Shown: positions 53,611 through 61,194 of the stretch, one piece after another
Numbering within the stretch: the stretch's first letter is position 1
How the letters are laid out: every line of letters begins with the position of its first letter
NCBI RefSeq assembly: GCF_900114745.1
Contig: NZ_FOUB01000018.1
Span: 1-64,000, forward strand
Direction: 5' to 3'
DNA: 64,000 bases
Source: Nitrosomonas communis
GTDB lineage: Bacteria; Pseudomonadota; Gammaproteobacteria; Burkholderiales; Nitrosomonadaceae
Notes under the pieces: generated by a model
The model's database searches: none
What the model was told of the DNA's origin: nothing
Seen by the model: only the letters and a program-made list of their open reading frames with translations
Program-made: the position numbers and the translations under genes

Positions 53611-54075
53611 TTATTCGAACTGATCCACCACAATATCTGTACCGGTATGCACGCCTGTAGCAGTGTTGCAATGCCATTCAACTTCAAAATCCCGAACACC
53701 GGCAATCGTTTTGTCCGCCATCATAAAATACGTTCCGTTACCTCCTTGCAATGTTACAAATGGGCTGAATTCGGCATCACCCGGTGTGGTATCGGTAATA
53801 CTGATTGCTTTGCTGCCTTTATGCAGCTGGAGGCTGACAAACATGCCAGGTGTGGCAGGAGAGTTATCGCGAATACGAGCAACAAGATGATCAGGCGGCC
53901 CATTGCCATCATCAAGGCAGGTCACGCGCGCCAACGCTGTAAACGTTGCCTTGTTGCCAGCAGGATCAAGCGTCGCACCCCCACCATGTGCACTGATCGT
54001 TGCAGTATAACCAGCAATTAAGGTCAAACTTACCACCATCAATACTTTTTGCAGAAATAAATGGTTCTTTGCCAT
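53611..54075 (-). CDS. Secreted protein of unknown function
   Basis: A 154-residue protein with signal peptide 1-29 ending ATISA, giving a predicted mature N-terminus HGGGATLDPAG. The mature part is beta-rich with two cysteines (RVTCLDDG and EWHCNTAT) and an acidic tail. I do not recognise the family. AGAGGAAAAG precedes the ATG. It is encoded 36 bp upstream of the TlpA-type gene in the same direction and is probably part of the same operon. The N-terminal His and the neighbours suggest metal binding, unproven. Confidence 0.75.
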   Translation of the reverse strand: MAKNHLFLQKVLMVVSLTLIAGYTATISAHGGGATLDPAGNKATFTALARVTCLDDGNGPPDHLVARIRDNSPATPGMFVSLQLHKGSKAISITDTTPGDAEFSPFVTLQGGNGTYFMMADKTIAGVRDFEVEWHCNTATGVHTGTDIVVDQFE

Positions 54076-54244
54076 GTTTTCTTTTCCTCTTTCTTACTCT
54101 TCTTTCAAATATTCAATTAATTTAATCATTAAAAACATATGGGTAAGAGCATTATCGAATCAACTTCATTTTTCACAATTTTTTAGCAATGGCTCGCAAG
54201 CATACCCGTTTTAACTGACTAAAAAAATCATCTATCTTTATTGA

Positions 54245-54273
54245 TGCAAACGAGATTCACGATCTCGTTTGCA
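54245..54273 (-). terminator. 12-bp perfect hairpin after the YcnI-like gene
   Basis: TGCAAACGAGAT - TCACG - ATCTCGTTTGCA forms a perfect 12-bp stem with a 5-base loop, 17 bp beyond the stop codon of the minus-strand gene at 54290. A T-rich tract (GATTTTTTTAG) lies about 25 bases further on the minus strand. It is probably a terminator or attenuator between this gene and the rest of the cluster. Confidence 0.65.
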
Positions 54274-54289
54274 CATGTCTAGTATAACG

Positions 54290-55033
54290 CTATTGAGGCC
54301 AAACTTGCTGACCTTCGAACTTAATCGGCATATCACGGTTGATCTGGGCAGCTGACGGCTTCACCTCGACATCGACACCCGCACTGCATGAGCTAGGTAG
54401 CGGATTCTTCGTTAAATCACGATTAATTGTTAATGGAGCGGGACCATCATCTTCCGCACTCACACGATCAAACGGCGTTCCCAGATTATTATGCGTCCAT
54501 AAATCAACAACTCCCTCCACACCAAATTGATCTACACCTGTAATCTTGCAAATAGTCGCAATAGACACATAGACTTTTACACTATTGGCACAAGATGCCG
54601 GCTCAATACTAGGTGCAGTCAATCTAAACTGTGTGGCCATGGTGAGATTGTGTGGCACACCTGGTCCCCCACCTGCCCAGAATCCAACCACATTGCCATT
54701 CGGGTCTGTTTTTTCGTCCATATGATCAAATACAGCACGATTAAAAATGAGTTGAGCGTTATTTCCGTAATTTGTCAAAAAATCTGTTATTGGACCACTA
54801 TGGGGTTGGCCATTCACCAGAATAGTTGAATCAATCCCATCAGGAAAAACAACTGACGTTCCAATGGCATTATTTTCGCCACAGGTATGACCTAGCAAGT
54901 GATTAATGGCACGAGTGCCTTCAGTCATAGTCGGTATATCTAACCTTGTATGTGCCAGCACACTTTGCCCCACACTTACCAGCATAGTCGTAACCAAAGT
55001 CAGCGTTAATATTTTAAGCTTTCTTTTTTTCAT
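54290..55033 (-). CDS. Secreted protein, YcnI/DUF1775-like features
   Basis: About 247 residues. A signal peptide with strongly basic start (MKKRKLKILTLTLVTTMLVS) ends SVLA, predicting mature N-terminus HTRLDIPTMTEG. The start of the mature protein, then GHTCGENNAIGTSVVFPDG, resembles the DUF1775/YcnI copper proteins, in which the N-terminal His takes part in Cu binding; the match is loose. Six or so cysteines are likely paired. The start is placed at the ATG preceded by AAAGGGCAAT; an ATG six codons earlier (55051) lacks a site. It is the first gene of the minus-strand cluster, below the paired palindromes. Confidence 0.65.
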   Translation of the reverse strand: MKKRKLKILTLTLVTTMLVSVGQSVLAHTRLDIPTMTEGTRAINHLLGHTCGENNAIGTSVVFPDGIDSTILVNGQPHSGPITDFLTNYGNNAQLIFNRAVFDHMDEKTDPNGNVVGFWAGGGPGVPHNLTMATQFRLTAPSIEPASCANSVKVYVSIATICKITGVDQFGVEGVVDLWTHNNLGTPFDRVSAEDDGPAPLTINRDLTKNPLPSSCSAGVDVEVKPSAAQINRDMPIKFEGQQVWPQ

Positions 55034-55220
55034 ATTGCCCTTTTTACTCATTTTTTATACGTTTATGATTTAATCAAGAAGCAGTCCAAAAGACTCATCC
55101 CAGCTACCGGGTTAATTTATTAATTGAAAATGAAACTAGAGTACCGGTGACTAATCATCTTTTTGCAAAGGAAAGAGGAATAGTCACAAACATTATCTGG
55201 TCTGCTCAAATAAATAACAA

Positions 55221-55237
55221 TGCGACAAATTGTCGCA
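55221..55237. promoter_or_regulatory. 17-bp palindrome (operator candidate 1)
   Basis: TGCGACAAATTGTCGCA: 8-bp perfect arms around one central base. It lies 188 bp upstream of the YcnI-like gene's start. The reverse complement occurs at 55347-55363. The binding protein is unknown. Confidence 0.7.
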
Positions 55238-55346
55238 GTTATTATTTCAAACGTGCCTTTGAAATCTATTGTACTTACAGAACTGCTTGAAAATGAATGT
55301 AATCTGAGCAAAGTTTATTTATATAATTACTGGAAGGGTATCGGGT

Positions 55347-55363
55347 TGCGACAATTTGTCGCA
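55347..55363. promoter_or_regulatory. 17-bp palindrome (operator candidate 2)
   Basis: TGCGACAATTTGTCGCA, the exact reverse complement of site 1. The centres are 126 bp apart, close to twelve DNA turns, so a protein bound at both would face the same side of the helix. This is typical of dimeric activators or of loop-forming repressors. Confidence 0.7.
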
Positions 55364-55829
55364 TGGCAGAGCGTTTATTGGTTGTTCTAATACCTCCTTT
55401 ATTCGAATAAAACGCCCAGCTGTGGAGATAGCAACAGGATATAAAAGCTGATAAACAAGCGCTTCCAGATAGAGTTATATAATAGAGTTACATAAATCCA
55501 ATTTGTACCGTTACCCTTTGCGTCCGCTAGAGAGAGGCTGATAACTATTCAGGCTATATGACAAACAGTACTTTTTAGTATTTTATTTGGACTGAAATAA
55601 TTGTTTGACTAAGTAGACTAACGCAAGTATTGGGTGGCGTACATATACGCCAGCTAGTACTGTTTCTGATCCTAGCACATATAGCTCATGGCGAATTATG
55701 TTAGTCGGTATGCGCTGGGCTAAATACCGTGTGGCAAATAATATACTAGGTTTGAGCAAATTCGACTGAAGTTTATGCAGTTGCAACAGAAAATCACCCC
55801 GTACAACTATATTGTTAAAGCCAGATGAG

Positions 55830-55870
55830 CCCCAGAGCAGCATTCTTGCTGCTCTGGGGTATTTTTTTTA
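55830..55870 (+). terminator. Strong intrinsic terminator without an assigned gene
   Basis: CCCCAGAGCAGCA - TTCT - TGCTGCTCTGGGG, a perfect 13-bp GC-rich stem with a tetraloop, followed by TATTTTTTTT. This is a textbook rho-independent terminator for a + strand transcript. No + strand gene lies within 2 kb upstream, so it may end a small RNA. Converging minus-strand transcription from the RTX gene would meet it as well, but the T-tract is only on +. Confidence 0.88.
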
Positions 55871-55992
55871 CACCTGATAAAAAATTAATTAGGTTGCCGC
55901 GTAGACAGCAGCAATTCTCGTAGATTAAATAATTCTCAATATAAAAACATCTCGCTACAAAATGAATGCGCTTGGTGATTGAAGAAAATACC

Positions 55993-56595
55993 TCAAACTG
56001 TAAAGACAATCATATCTGCCGTAATATCGTTTAAATTGATACCAATAAGGTCGATCGATGCTTCTGATCCGAATTCCACCTTAACTCCATCCGCTCTTTG
56101 GTTAATATTTGTTATTAAGGGAGCGAGCTGTTCGAGACTATTAATTCCAATCTTCTCAGAATCAAAAAATAAGCGATCTTGGCCAATAGTAAAATCGGTT
56201 ACCCGAAAATGCCCCAATGCATAAAAACCAAACGTATCGTTCTCACTCCCCCCCGTCAACTGATCACGACCATGGCCAGCACGAAGAATATCATCACCTG
56301 CGCCACCAAAGAGCTTATCGGTTCCTAACCCACCATCCAGGTCATCATTGCCAGCATCGCCATCCAATGTATCGTTACCATCTCCACCTGTTAATGTATC
56401 GTTTCCAGCCTCTCCTTCTATTTCGTCATGACCGGATCCGCCTTCAAGGACGTTATCCGTTTCATCACCAATAATCAGCAAATCATTTTCGTTAAATCCA
56501 CCCGAACCGAAACCGAGAAATTGGATGCCATCGATTATCTCAAAAATATTCCCAGAATTGCTGAGATTGGGACGAGGTTGAGTACTCACAGCCAT
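55993..56595 (-). CDS. Short RTX-repeat (haemolysin-type calcium-binding) protein
   Basis: A 200-residue protein with about six nonapeptide RTX repeats (about 47-120; for example GGSGHDEIEG, GGDGNDTLDG, GGAGDDILRA), which bind Ca2+ and form a beta roll, and a C-terminal region of about 75 residues that could act as a type I secretion signal. There is no N-terminal signal peptide. No enzymatic domain is present, so it is not a toxin by itself; adhesin or matrix roles are possible. The ribosome site AAGGAGATAAC is strong. No type I secretion genes are adjacent, but an ABC/HlyD/TolC-type set lies 3.4 kb away. Confidence 0.88.
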   Translation of the reverse strand: MAVSTQPRPNLSNSGNIFEIIDGIQFLGFGSGGFNENDLLIIGDETDNVLEGGSGHDEIEGEAGNDTLTGGDGNDTLDGDAGNDDLDGGLGTDKLFGGAGDDILRAGHGRDQLTGGSENDTFGFYALGHFRVTDFTIGQDRLFFDSEKIGINSLEQLAPLITNINQRADGVKVEFGSEASIDLIGINLNDITADMIVFTV

Positions 56596-56736
56596 TATGT
56601 TATCTCCTTGTACATTAAAGAAATTTCCTAAAACATTATTATTTAATCATTCAAATAATAATGAGTTTAATTCTCAATATTAACAAATAATCAGTAGAAT
56701 ACAAGAATAATGTGAATTAAATCGTGCTAATTATTA

Positions 56737-58302
56737 ATGACTATGACTGAGAAACTTAAGAGCGCCTTACAGCGCGCGCAGGAGCTTATTGTTACCGGCA
56801 ATCTAAATGAGGCAACCAAAATTCTAGAGCCATTAAAACATGAGCATCCATTATCACCTGATGTTGCCAAATTATGGTGCTCGATGGCGATGCGATCTGA
56901 ACGAACAAAAGAGGTTCCAGCCTATGCCGCTAGTATTTATGACCATGTACAAGGTGATTTCCAGAAAGCACGCTGGGCGCAGATTATGGGAATAGCAAGC
57001 TTTCTATTATTGGATTTGACAGCGGCTCATGCTCACTTTACCAGCACAATTCATCATTTAACGTTACTCGCCAAATCGGGAAAAGCTCCGGCCAAAAAAA
57101 AACAAGCGGAAGAACAAGCCGGTACAGAAAATATTTTTACCTCTGGTAAGGCTGAACAGTTGTTATGGGCAACCTGTGCAGAATTGGCTTCACAAGGCAT
57201 ACCCGCATTTCCTTTTGCTGGCACTTTGCTCGGTTTAGTTCGTAATGGTCATCTACTAGAGTTTGATAAGGATCTGGACATTGCGGTATGGATTGAATCC
57301 TGGGAAGCATGCTGCAAGGCTCTTGAGAAAATGGGATGGTCCAGGGTATCAATGGGTTTCAACTACAACAATTACCGTGATTATGTGCATTCAGAAATTG
57401 GAATAACCCTTGATCTATGTGGCCTACAGCACAGGAGTGATCACAAAATCGTAGGAGGCTTTTCTTTGCCAGATTATCCGGAAGAATATCAACGGGTTTC
57501 CGTCTTTCCTGAGTTCGATTTAATCAAACGCAGCACAGAGTATGGAGATGTATGGTTCCCACAACCTCCCGAGAAAATTTTAACCGCCTTCTATGGTGAT
57601 TGGCGTACCCCCAATCCCTATTGGGATACAGTGATATCTGCCTTAAATCTGGAAAAATTTACTTTGTTGGTGCGATGTTATGCTTACTATCGCCTCACCC
57701 AGCGTTGGCTATCCGGCGATCTGGTCAAAGCATGGTCGTATGCTCACCAAATAGCTCTGAAAGATCCTGATGATGCAACCGTTTTGCGTAGTCGCCAATG
57801 GCTAGAAAGAGCAATATCCTATTTAAGTCAGGATATTCCATCCTGGCCTAGGAATCGACCCCAGAAGCGTGTTTATACACGGATGGTGGCCGATTTGTTT
57901 CACGAAGGTCACGTCAATTTCTTACGGGAAGCACGTGCACTGGGTACCCATTTAACGGTTTGTGTTGTTTCAGATACGCGGGTTCTTGAGAATAAAGGAA
58001 AACTCCCCGTTATGACTCAAGCTGAACGTACTGTAGTCGTCTCTGCTTGCAAATACGTTGACGCCGTTATAACTGAGAGCCCTGTTCATACATCGCCAGA
58101 GTTTATGGAGAAACATGGCTTTGCAATTTATACATTCGCTTGTGCTTCTGAGAAAGAACGCATAGAAAAATATAAATTATGCGCGACGCTCCCCCCCGAT
58201 ATGATTAAAGAAATTGACTATACACCCGGTATTTCTACATCTGATCTTGTACTGCGTATTTTAAATGGCGCAGGAAGCACAAATCCAGAATCGGTAGAAT
58301 AA
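56737..58302 (+). CDS. LicD/fukutin-like nucleotidyltransferase fused to a cytidylyltransferase
   Basis: A 521-residue fusion. Residues 1-120 are helical and TPR-like. About 125-345 resembles the LicD/FKRP family: AGTLLGLVRNGHLLEFDKDLDIAVW, with the D-K-D-L-D metal-binding pair. About 380-510 is a cytidylyltransferase of the phosphocholine/phosphoethanolamine type: VADLFHEGHVNFLREAR with the HxGH nucleotide site, then VCVVSDTRVLENKG and MTQAERTVVVSACKYVD. One protein may thus make a CDP-activated alcohol phosphate and transfer it to a glycan. Substrate (choline, ethanolamine or glycerol phosphate) is unknown. It stands alone with no kinase gene beside it. Confidence 0.78.
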   Translation: MTMTEKLKSALQRAQELIVTGNLNEATKILEPLKHEHPLSPDVAKLWCSMAMRSERTKEVPAYAASIYDHVQGDFQKARWAQIMGIASFLLLDLTAAHAHFTSTIHHLTLLAKSGKAPAKKKQAEEQAGTENIFTSGKAEQLLWATCAELASQGIPAFPFAGTLLGLVRNGHLLEFDKDLDIAVWIESWEACCKALEKMGWSRVSMGFNYNNYRDYVHSEIGITLDLCGLQHRSDHKIVGGFSLPDYPEEYQRVSVFPEFDLIKRSTEYGDVWFPQPPEKILTAFYGDWRTPNPYWDTVISALNLEKFTLLVRCYAYYRLTQRWLSGDLVKAWSYAHQIALKDPDDATVLRSRQWLERAISYLSQDIPSWPRNRPQKRVYTRMVADLFHEGHVNFLREARALGTHLTVCVVSDTRVLENKGKLPVMTQAERTVVVSACKYVDAVITESPVHTSPEFMEKHGFAIYTFACASEKERIEKYKLCATLPPDMIKEIDYTPGISTSDLVLRILNGAGSTNPESVE

Positions 58303-58362
58303 ACATCAATATACATGGCAATAGGATCAGTTTGCATTTTCTACAAAAACAAATATAATTAC

Positions 58363-58381
58363 GAATCATTCTCATTAATGA
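58363..58381. promoter_or_regulatory. Fur-box-like operator
   Basis: GAATCATTCTCATTAATGA resembles the Fur consensus (GATAATGATAATCATTATC) at most positions. It lies 65 bp upstream of bfd, where iron-repressed control would be expected. Binding is inferred. Confidence 0.6.
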
Positions 58382-58445
58382 TATTATTTGCTTCCTATTT
58401 GTACAAGCAAACTACTTTCAAATCAATCGACAAAAGGCGTATTTC

Positions 58446-58640
58446 ATGTATATTTGTGTCTGCAAGGGAGTTACTGATCATGCAATTCGCGAAGCTGTTC
58501 ATCAAGGTGCTGAACGGATGCGTGATCTTAAAGCCAGTTTGGGAATTACCGAGCAGTGTGGAATCTGTGCCTGCCATGTAAAAAGAGTGCTCGATCAAGC
58601 ATTAGTACGAAAAACTCCGGACCAACCCCTTGTTACCTAA
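58446..58640 (+). CDS. bfd: Bacterioferritin-associated ferredoxin Bfd
   Basis: A 64-residue [2Fe-2S] protein with the Bfd cysteine set: C4 and C6 in MYICVCKGV, then C38 and C41 in EQCGICACH, with the characteristic [15 protein letters not shown]. It docks on bacterioferritin and delivers electrons to release stored iron. A Fur-box-like site lies upstream and bfr follows after 41 bp. Length is normal. Confidence 0.95.
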   Translation: MYICVCKGVTDHAIREAVHQGAERMRDLKASLGITEQCGICACHVKRVLDQALVRKTPDQPLVT

Positions 58641-58681
58641 ACCTACTCGATCTTACGAGTCAACCGTTAAAGGAGACAACT

Positions 58682-59146
58682 ATGAAAGGGAATGCAGACA
58701 TTATTAGTAGGTTAAATCGTCAACTATTGCTTGAATTAACTGCAATCAATCAGTATTTTCTCCATGCCCGGATGTACAAAAACTGGGGGCTTAATCAACT
58801 CAACGAGCATGAATACAACGAATCCATTGAGGAAATGAAACACGCTGACAAACTTATTGAGCGTATCTTGTTTCTAGATGGATTGCCCAATTTACAGGAT
58901 CTGGAGAAGCTTTTGATTGGTGAATCGCCCCAAGAATGCGTGACATGTGATCTTACTCTGGAAAATACTTCACGTGAATCGCTGCTTGCTGCAATTGCTG
59001 CCTGTGAAACAGCTCAGGATTTTGTTTCGAGGGAAATTCTTGAGCATATTCTTGAGGATACAGAAGCACATATCGATTGGCTGGAAACACAATTGGATGT
59101 CATGCAAAAGGTTGGTATTCAGAACTGGCTACAAAGTCAAATGTAA
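58682..59146 (+). CDS. bfr: Bacterioferritin
   Basis: A 154-residue haem-containing iron-storage protein. The four-helix ferritin fold is evident: [45 protein letters not shown], and [15 protein letters not shown]. The ferroxidase ligands (Glu18, Glu51, His54, Glu94-region, Glu127, His130) appear intact, and Met52, the haem ligand, is in EEMKHAD. The start is the ATG at 58682, with AAAGGAGACAACT before it. It forms an operon with bfd, so iron release and storage are co-regulated. Confidence 0.95.
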   Translation: MKGNADIISRLNRQLLLELTAINQYFLHARMYKNWGLNQLNEHEYNESIEEMKHADKLIERILFLDGLPNLQDLEKLLIGESPQECVTCDLTLENTSRESLLAAIAACETAQDFVSREILEHILEDTEAHIDWLETQLDVMQKVGIQNWLQSQM

Positions 59147-59400
59147 ATTTTGTTCCGTCGCTGGCATAAAACACCAGCGGCATTCTAGCCAGCCAGCCTC
59201 CCCTCCTCCCAAGCAAGCCAGCCAATAATCTTCACTGACGCTAACTGAAAATAAGCTGTGAAGAAATCAAATGAATATCCTGTAGAGCAAGAATCAATTC
59301 GTGGCTTAACTGCCAGCCAATATACTTGGATCAGATGAAAATCTGAGAACGATCTCAGGCAATGGAAAGTATTTGACAAAAAAGACCTGAATTCACGCCA

Positions 59401-59501
59401 ATCATTTCTAAATCAAAACCGACTTTGTCGGCTTCACCTTGCCGTATTATTTATACTGTCTGCGGCTCGCCTTCGCGTCATTTTTGTTTTGGAAATGGAA
59501 T
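59401..59501 (+). repeat. Family A short inverted-repeat element
   Basis: A near-full copy with a slightly damaged left end (ATCATTTCTAAATCAAAAC) and right end TTTTTGTTTTGGAAATGGAAT minus one base. Interior close to consensus. Confidence 0.88.
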
Positions 59502-59794
59502 AATTTCACTCACCCTCAGTAAAACCAACTGCTCCCAAAAATTGGGTTGTTCAGACATTTTCCAGTTCACTTTGATCAGTGAGATACGATCAGTGTAAAT
59601 TAGTGCATAGAAAAATTCGCACTGTGTAAGCTGACGAGATCTTCCGCTTCCACAAAATGAGAAAAACACTACATGAAGGCTTAATGGAAAAAAAGCGATA
59701 ATTGCCCCAAGATAAACAGGATTCATTACCCATAATGGATGCACGTTGCAGTGATTCATCATCCATATCGATTGTCTCACACCATGAGTCTATT

Positions 59795-59897
59795 ATTCCA
59801 TTTCTAAACCAAAACTGACTTTGTCGGCTTCACCTTGCCGTATTATTGATACTGTCTGCGGCTCGCTTTCGCGTCATTTTTGATTTAAAAATGGAAT
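59795..59897 (+). repeat. Family A short inverted-repeat element
   Basis: A 103-bp copy, ATTCCATTTCTAAACCAAAA to TTTTTGATTTAAAAATGGAA. It ends 16 bp before the ABC permease start codon, so its right end forms part of that gene's leader, with GGGAGGTGG following as ribosome site. Confidence 0.9.
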
Positions 59898-59913
59898 TAG
59901 AGGGAGGTGGTAA

Positions 59914-61050
59914 ATGAAAGGAATTCTGAAACTTGCCTTTAAGCTTCTTGTAAATGACAAAGGTAAATATGCCGCCTTATTGGTGGGAATTACTTTTGCC
60001 GTATTTCTCATGGTCCAAATGACATCCATTTTTTCTGGAATTCTTGCCAAAGCTTCCTCAACAGTTATCAATCTGGGAGCTAAAGTATGGGTACTGGATC
60101 CCGCAGTCAATAACGTTGCAAACAGTATCCCAATGCCCGATTATGTGCTTAATGCCGTTCGCAGCATTGATGGTGTCGAATATGCTGTCCCGATGTATTC
60201 TGGCGGCGCATTAGTCAAGCTTAAAAGTGGAGTTTTTCAATCCGTCACTATTTTAGGCTTGGATGATAACAGTCTAGTCGGCCGCCCCGAGCTTATCGAG
60301 GGAAAGATTGAGGATATCTATGCTGAGAATGCCTTTATCGTTGTGGATGATGCAGAGATTTCCAAACTGGAACATCCCCGTACAGGCACAGAATTTGAAC
60401 TAAACGATCATCGCGGCGTTATCGTGGGTATCGCGAAGGTAGCAAGCAGCGGATTGTTCGGAATCCCAACTCTTTATACGACATACAGTAAAGCGATTCA
60501 GTATATCCCATCAACACGATTCACAATTGCTTTTATTCTCATTGAACCGAAAAGTAGTGATGCAATTCCTCATATTCAGAATCAAGTGAAGCGACTGGGA
60601 TATGAGGCACTCACCGAAGAACAATTCATGCAAAAAATTTCCAATTACTACAAATATAAAACGGGGCTGGGAACCAACATTTTCATTATGACGATTGTGA
60701 GCTTCCTGGTCGGTTTGTCAATCTCAGGGCAAACATTTTATACCTTCATACTGGAAAACCTCGAAAAATTTGGTGCATTGAAGGCGATCGGTATCAAAGG
60801 GAAGGAACTTGTTTACATGATTCTTTTTCAAGCTGTACTCGCAGCGGTAATTGGGTATGGATTAGGAGTCGGTTTTTGTACCCTTATCATCACAATCGCT
60901 AAACTCAAAGTTCCTGAGTATTCCGCCAATATCACTTTTAGTACTCTGTCTTTTGCGTTTGTAATGGTTCTCATCATCGCAGGAATTTCAAGTTATATTG
61001 GGATTAGAAAAGTATTAAAGATTGAGCCTTTCGACATTTTTAGAAGCTGA
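59914..61050 (+). CDS. ABC transporter permease (DevC/FtsX-like)
   Basis: A 378-residue permease of the FtsX/MacB superfamily: one N-terminal membrane segment (YAALLVGITFAVFLMVQMTS), a large periplasmic domain (about 50-255), then three C-terminal membrane segments (FIMTIVSFLVGLSISGQTF; LVYMILFQAVLAAVIGYGL; FAFVMVLIIAGISSYIG) and IEPFDIFRS at the end. It resembles DevC of DevBCA exporters. With the ATPase, the HlyD-like adaptor and the outer-membrane factor that follow it should form a tripartite exporter; the substrate is unknown. The ribosome site GGGAGGTGGTAA is strong. Confidence 0.88.
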   Translation: MKGILKLAFKLLVNDKGKYAALLVGITFAVFLMVQMTSIFSGILAKASSTVINLGAKVWVLDPAVNNVANSIPMPDYVLNAVRSIDGVEYAVPMYSGGALVKLKSGVFQSVTILGLDDNSLVGRPELIEGKIEDIYAENAFIVVDDAEISKLEHPRTGTEFELNDHRGVIVGIAKVASSGLFGIPTLYTTYSKAIQYIPSTRFTIAFILIEPKSSDAIPHIQNQVKRLGYEALTEEQFMQKISNYYKYKTGLGTNIFIMTIVSFLVGLSISGQTFYTFILENLEKFGALKAIGIKGKELVYMILFQAVLAAVIGYGLGVGFCTLIITIAKLKVPEYSANITFSTLSFAFVMVLIIAGISSYIGIRKVLKIEPFDIFRS

Positions 61051-61194
61051 ATCAAACCGGCTTCAAAATCGGATAGTCAAACTTATAGCCCATAGAATGA
61101 ATGAGTTTAATTATGAAAATGTCATTTTGTTAGATAGAGCGGCCATAAATATTACCTGGCTTAATTGTTCCAATTTTATCAATGGGATAATAAC

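Larger units (their letters stand above)
55052..55992. other. Gene-poor region with operators and an orphan terminator
   Basis: About 940 bp without a convincing gene. It holds two 17-bp palindromes (55221-55237, 55347-55363) and a strong + strand terminator (55830-55870) with no gene before it. A minus frame of 86 codons (55583-55843) has no ribosome site and overlaps the terminator; it is not called. Confidence 0.6.
59147..59913. other. Intergenic region with two family A repeats
   Basis: 767 bp with no convincing gene. After an unremarkable stretch (59147-59400), two family A copies follow at 59401-59501 and 59795-59897. A minus frame at 59478-59780 begins outside and ends within the first repeat and is rejected. 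A promoter for the ABC genes should lie here, perhaps inside the second repeat. Confidence 0.6.

Noticed and set aside
55052-55400. A sigma54 promoter downstream of the paired palindromes
   Set aside because: No GG-N10-GC pair with the usual flanking bases was found on either strand at a suitable distance.
55583-55843. An 86-codon minus-strand frame
   Set aside because: It begins inside the + strand terminator hairpin and has no ribosome site; more likely chance.
56217-56474. A His-rich 85-codon frame on + within the RTX gene
   Set aside because: It is the antisense of the Gly/Asp-rich RTX repeats, which always gives such a frame.
55993-56595. The RTX protein as a toxin of a type I system
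   Set aside because: Only repeats and a short C-terminus are present; no enzymatic or pore-forming domain can be seen.
59478-59780. A 100-codon minus-strand frame
   Set aside because: It ends inside a family A repeat and lacks similarity and a ribosome site.
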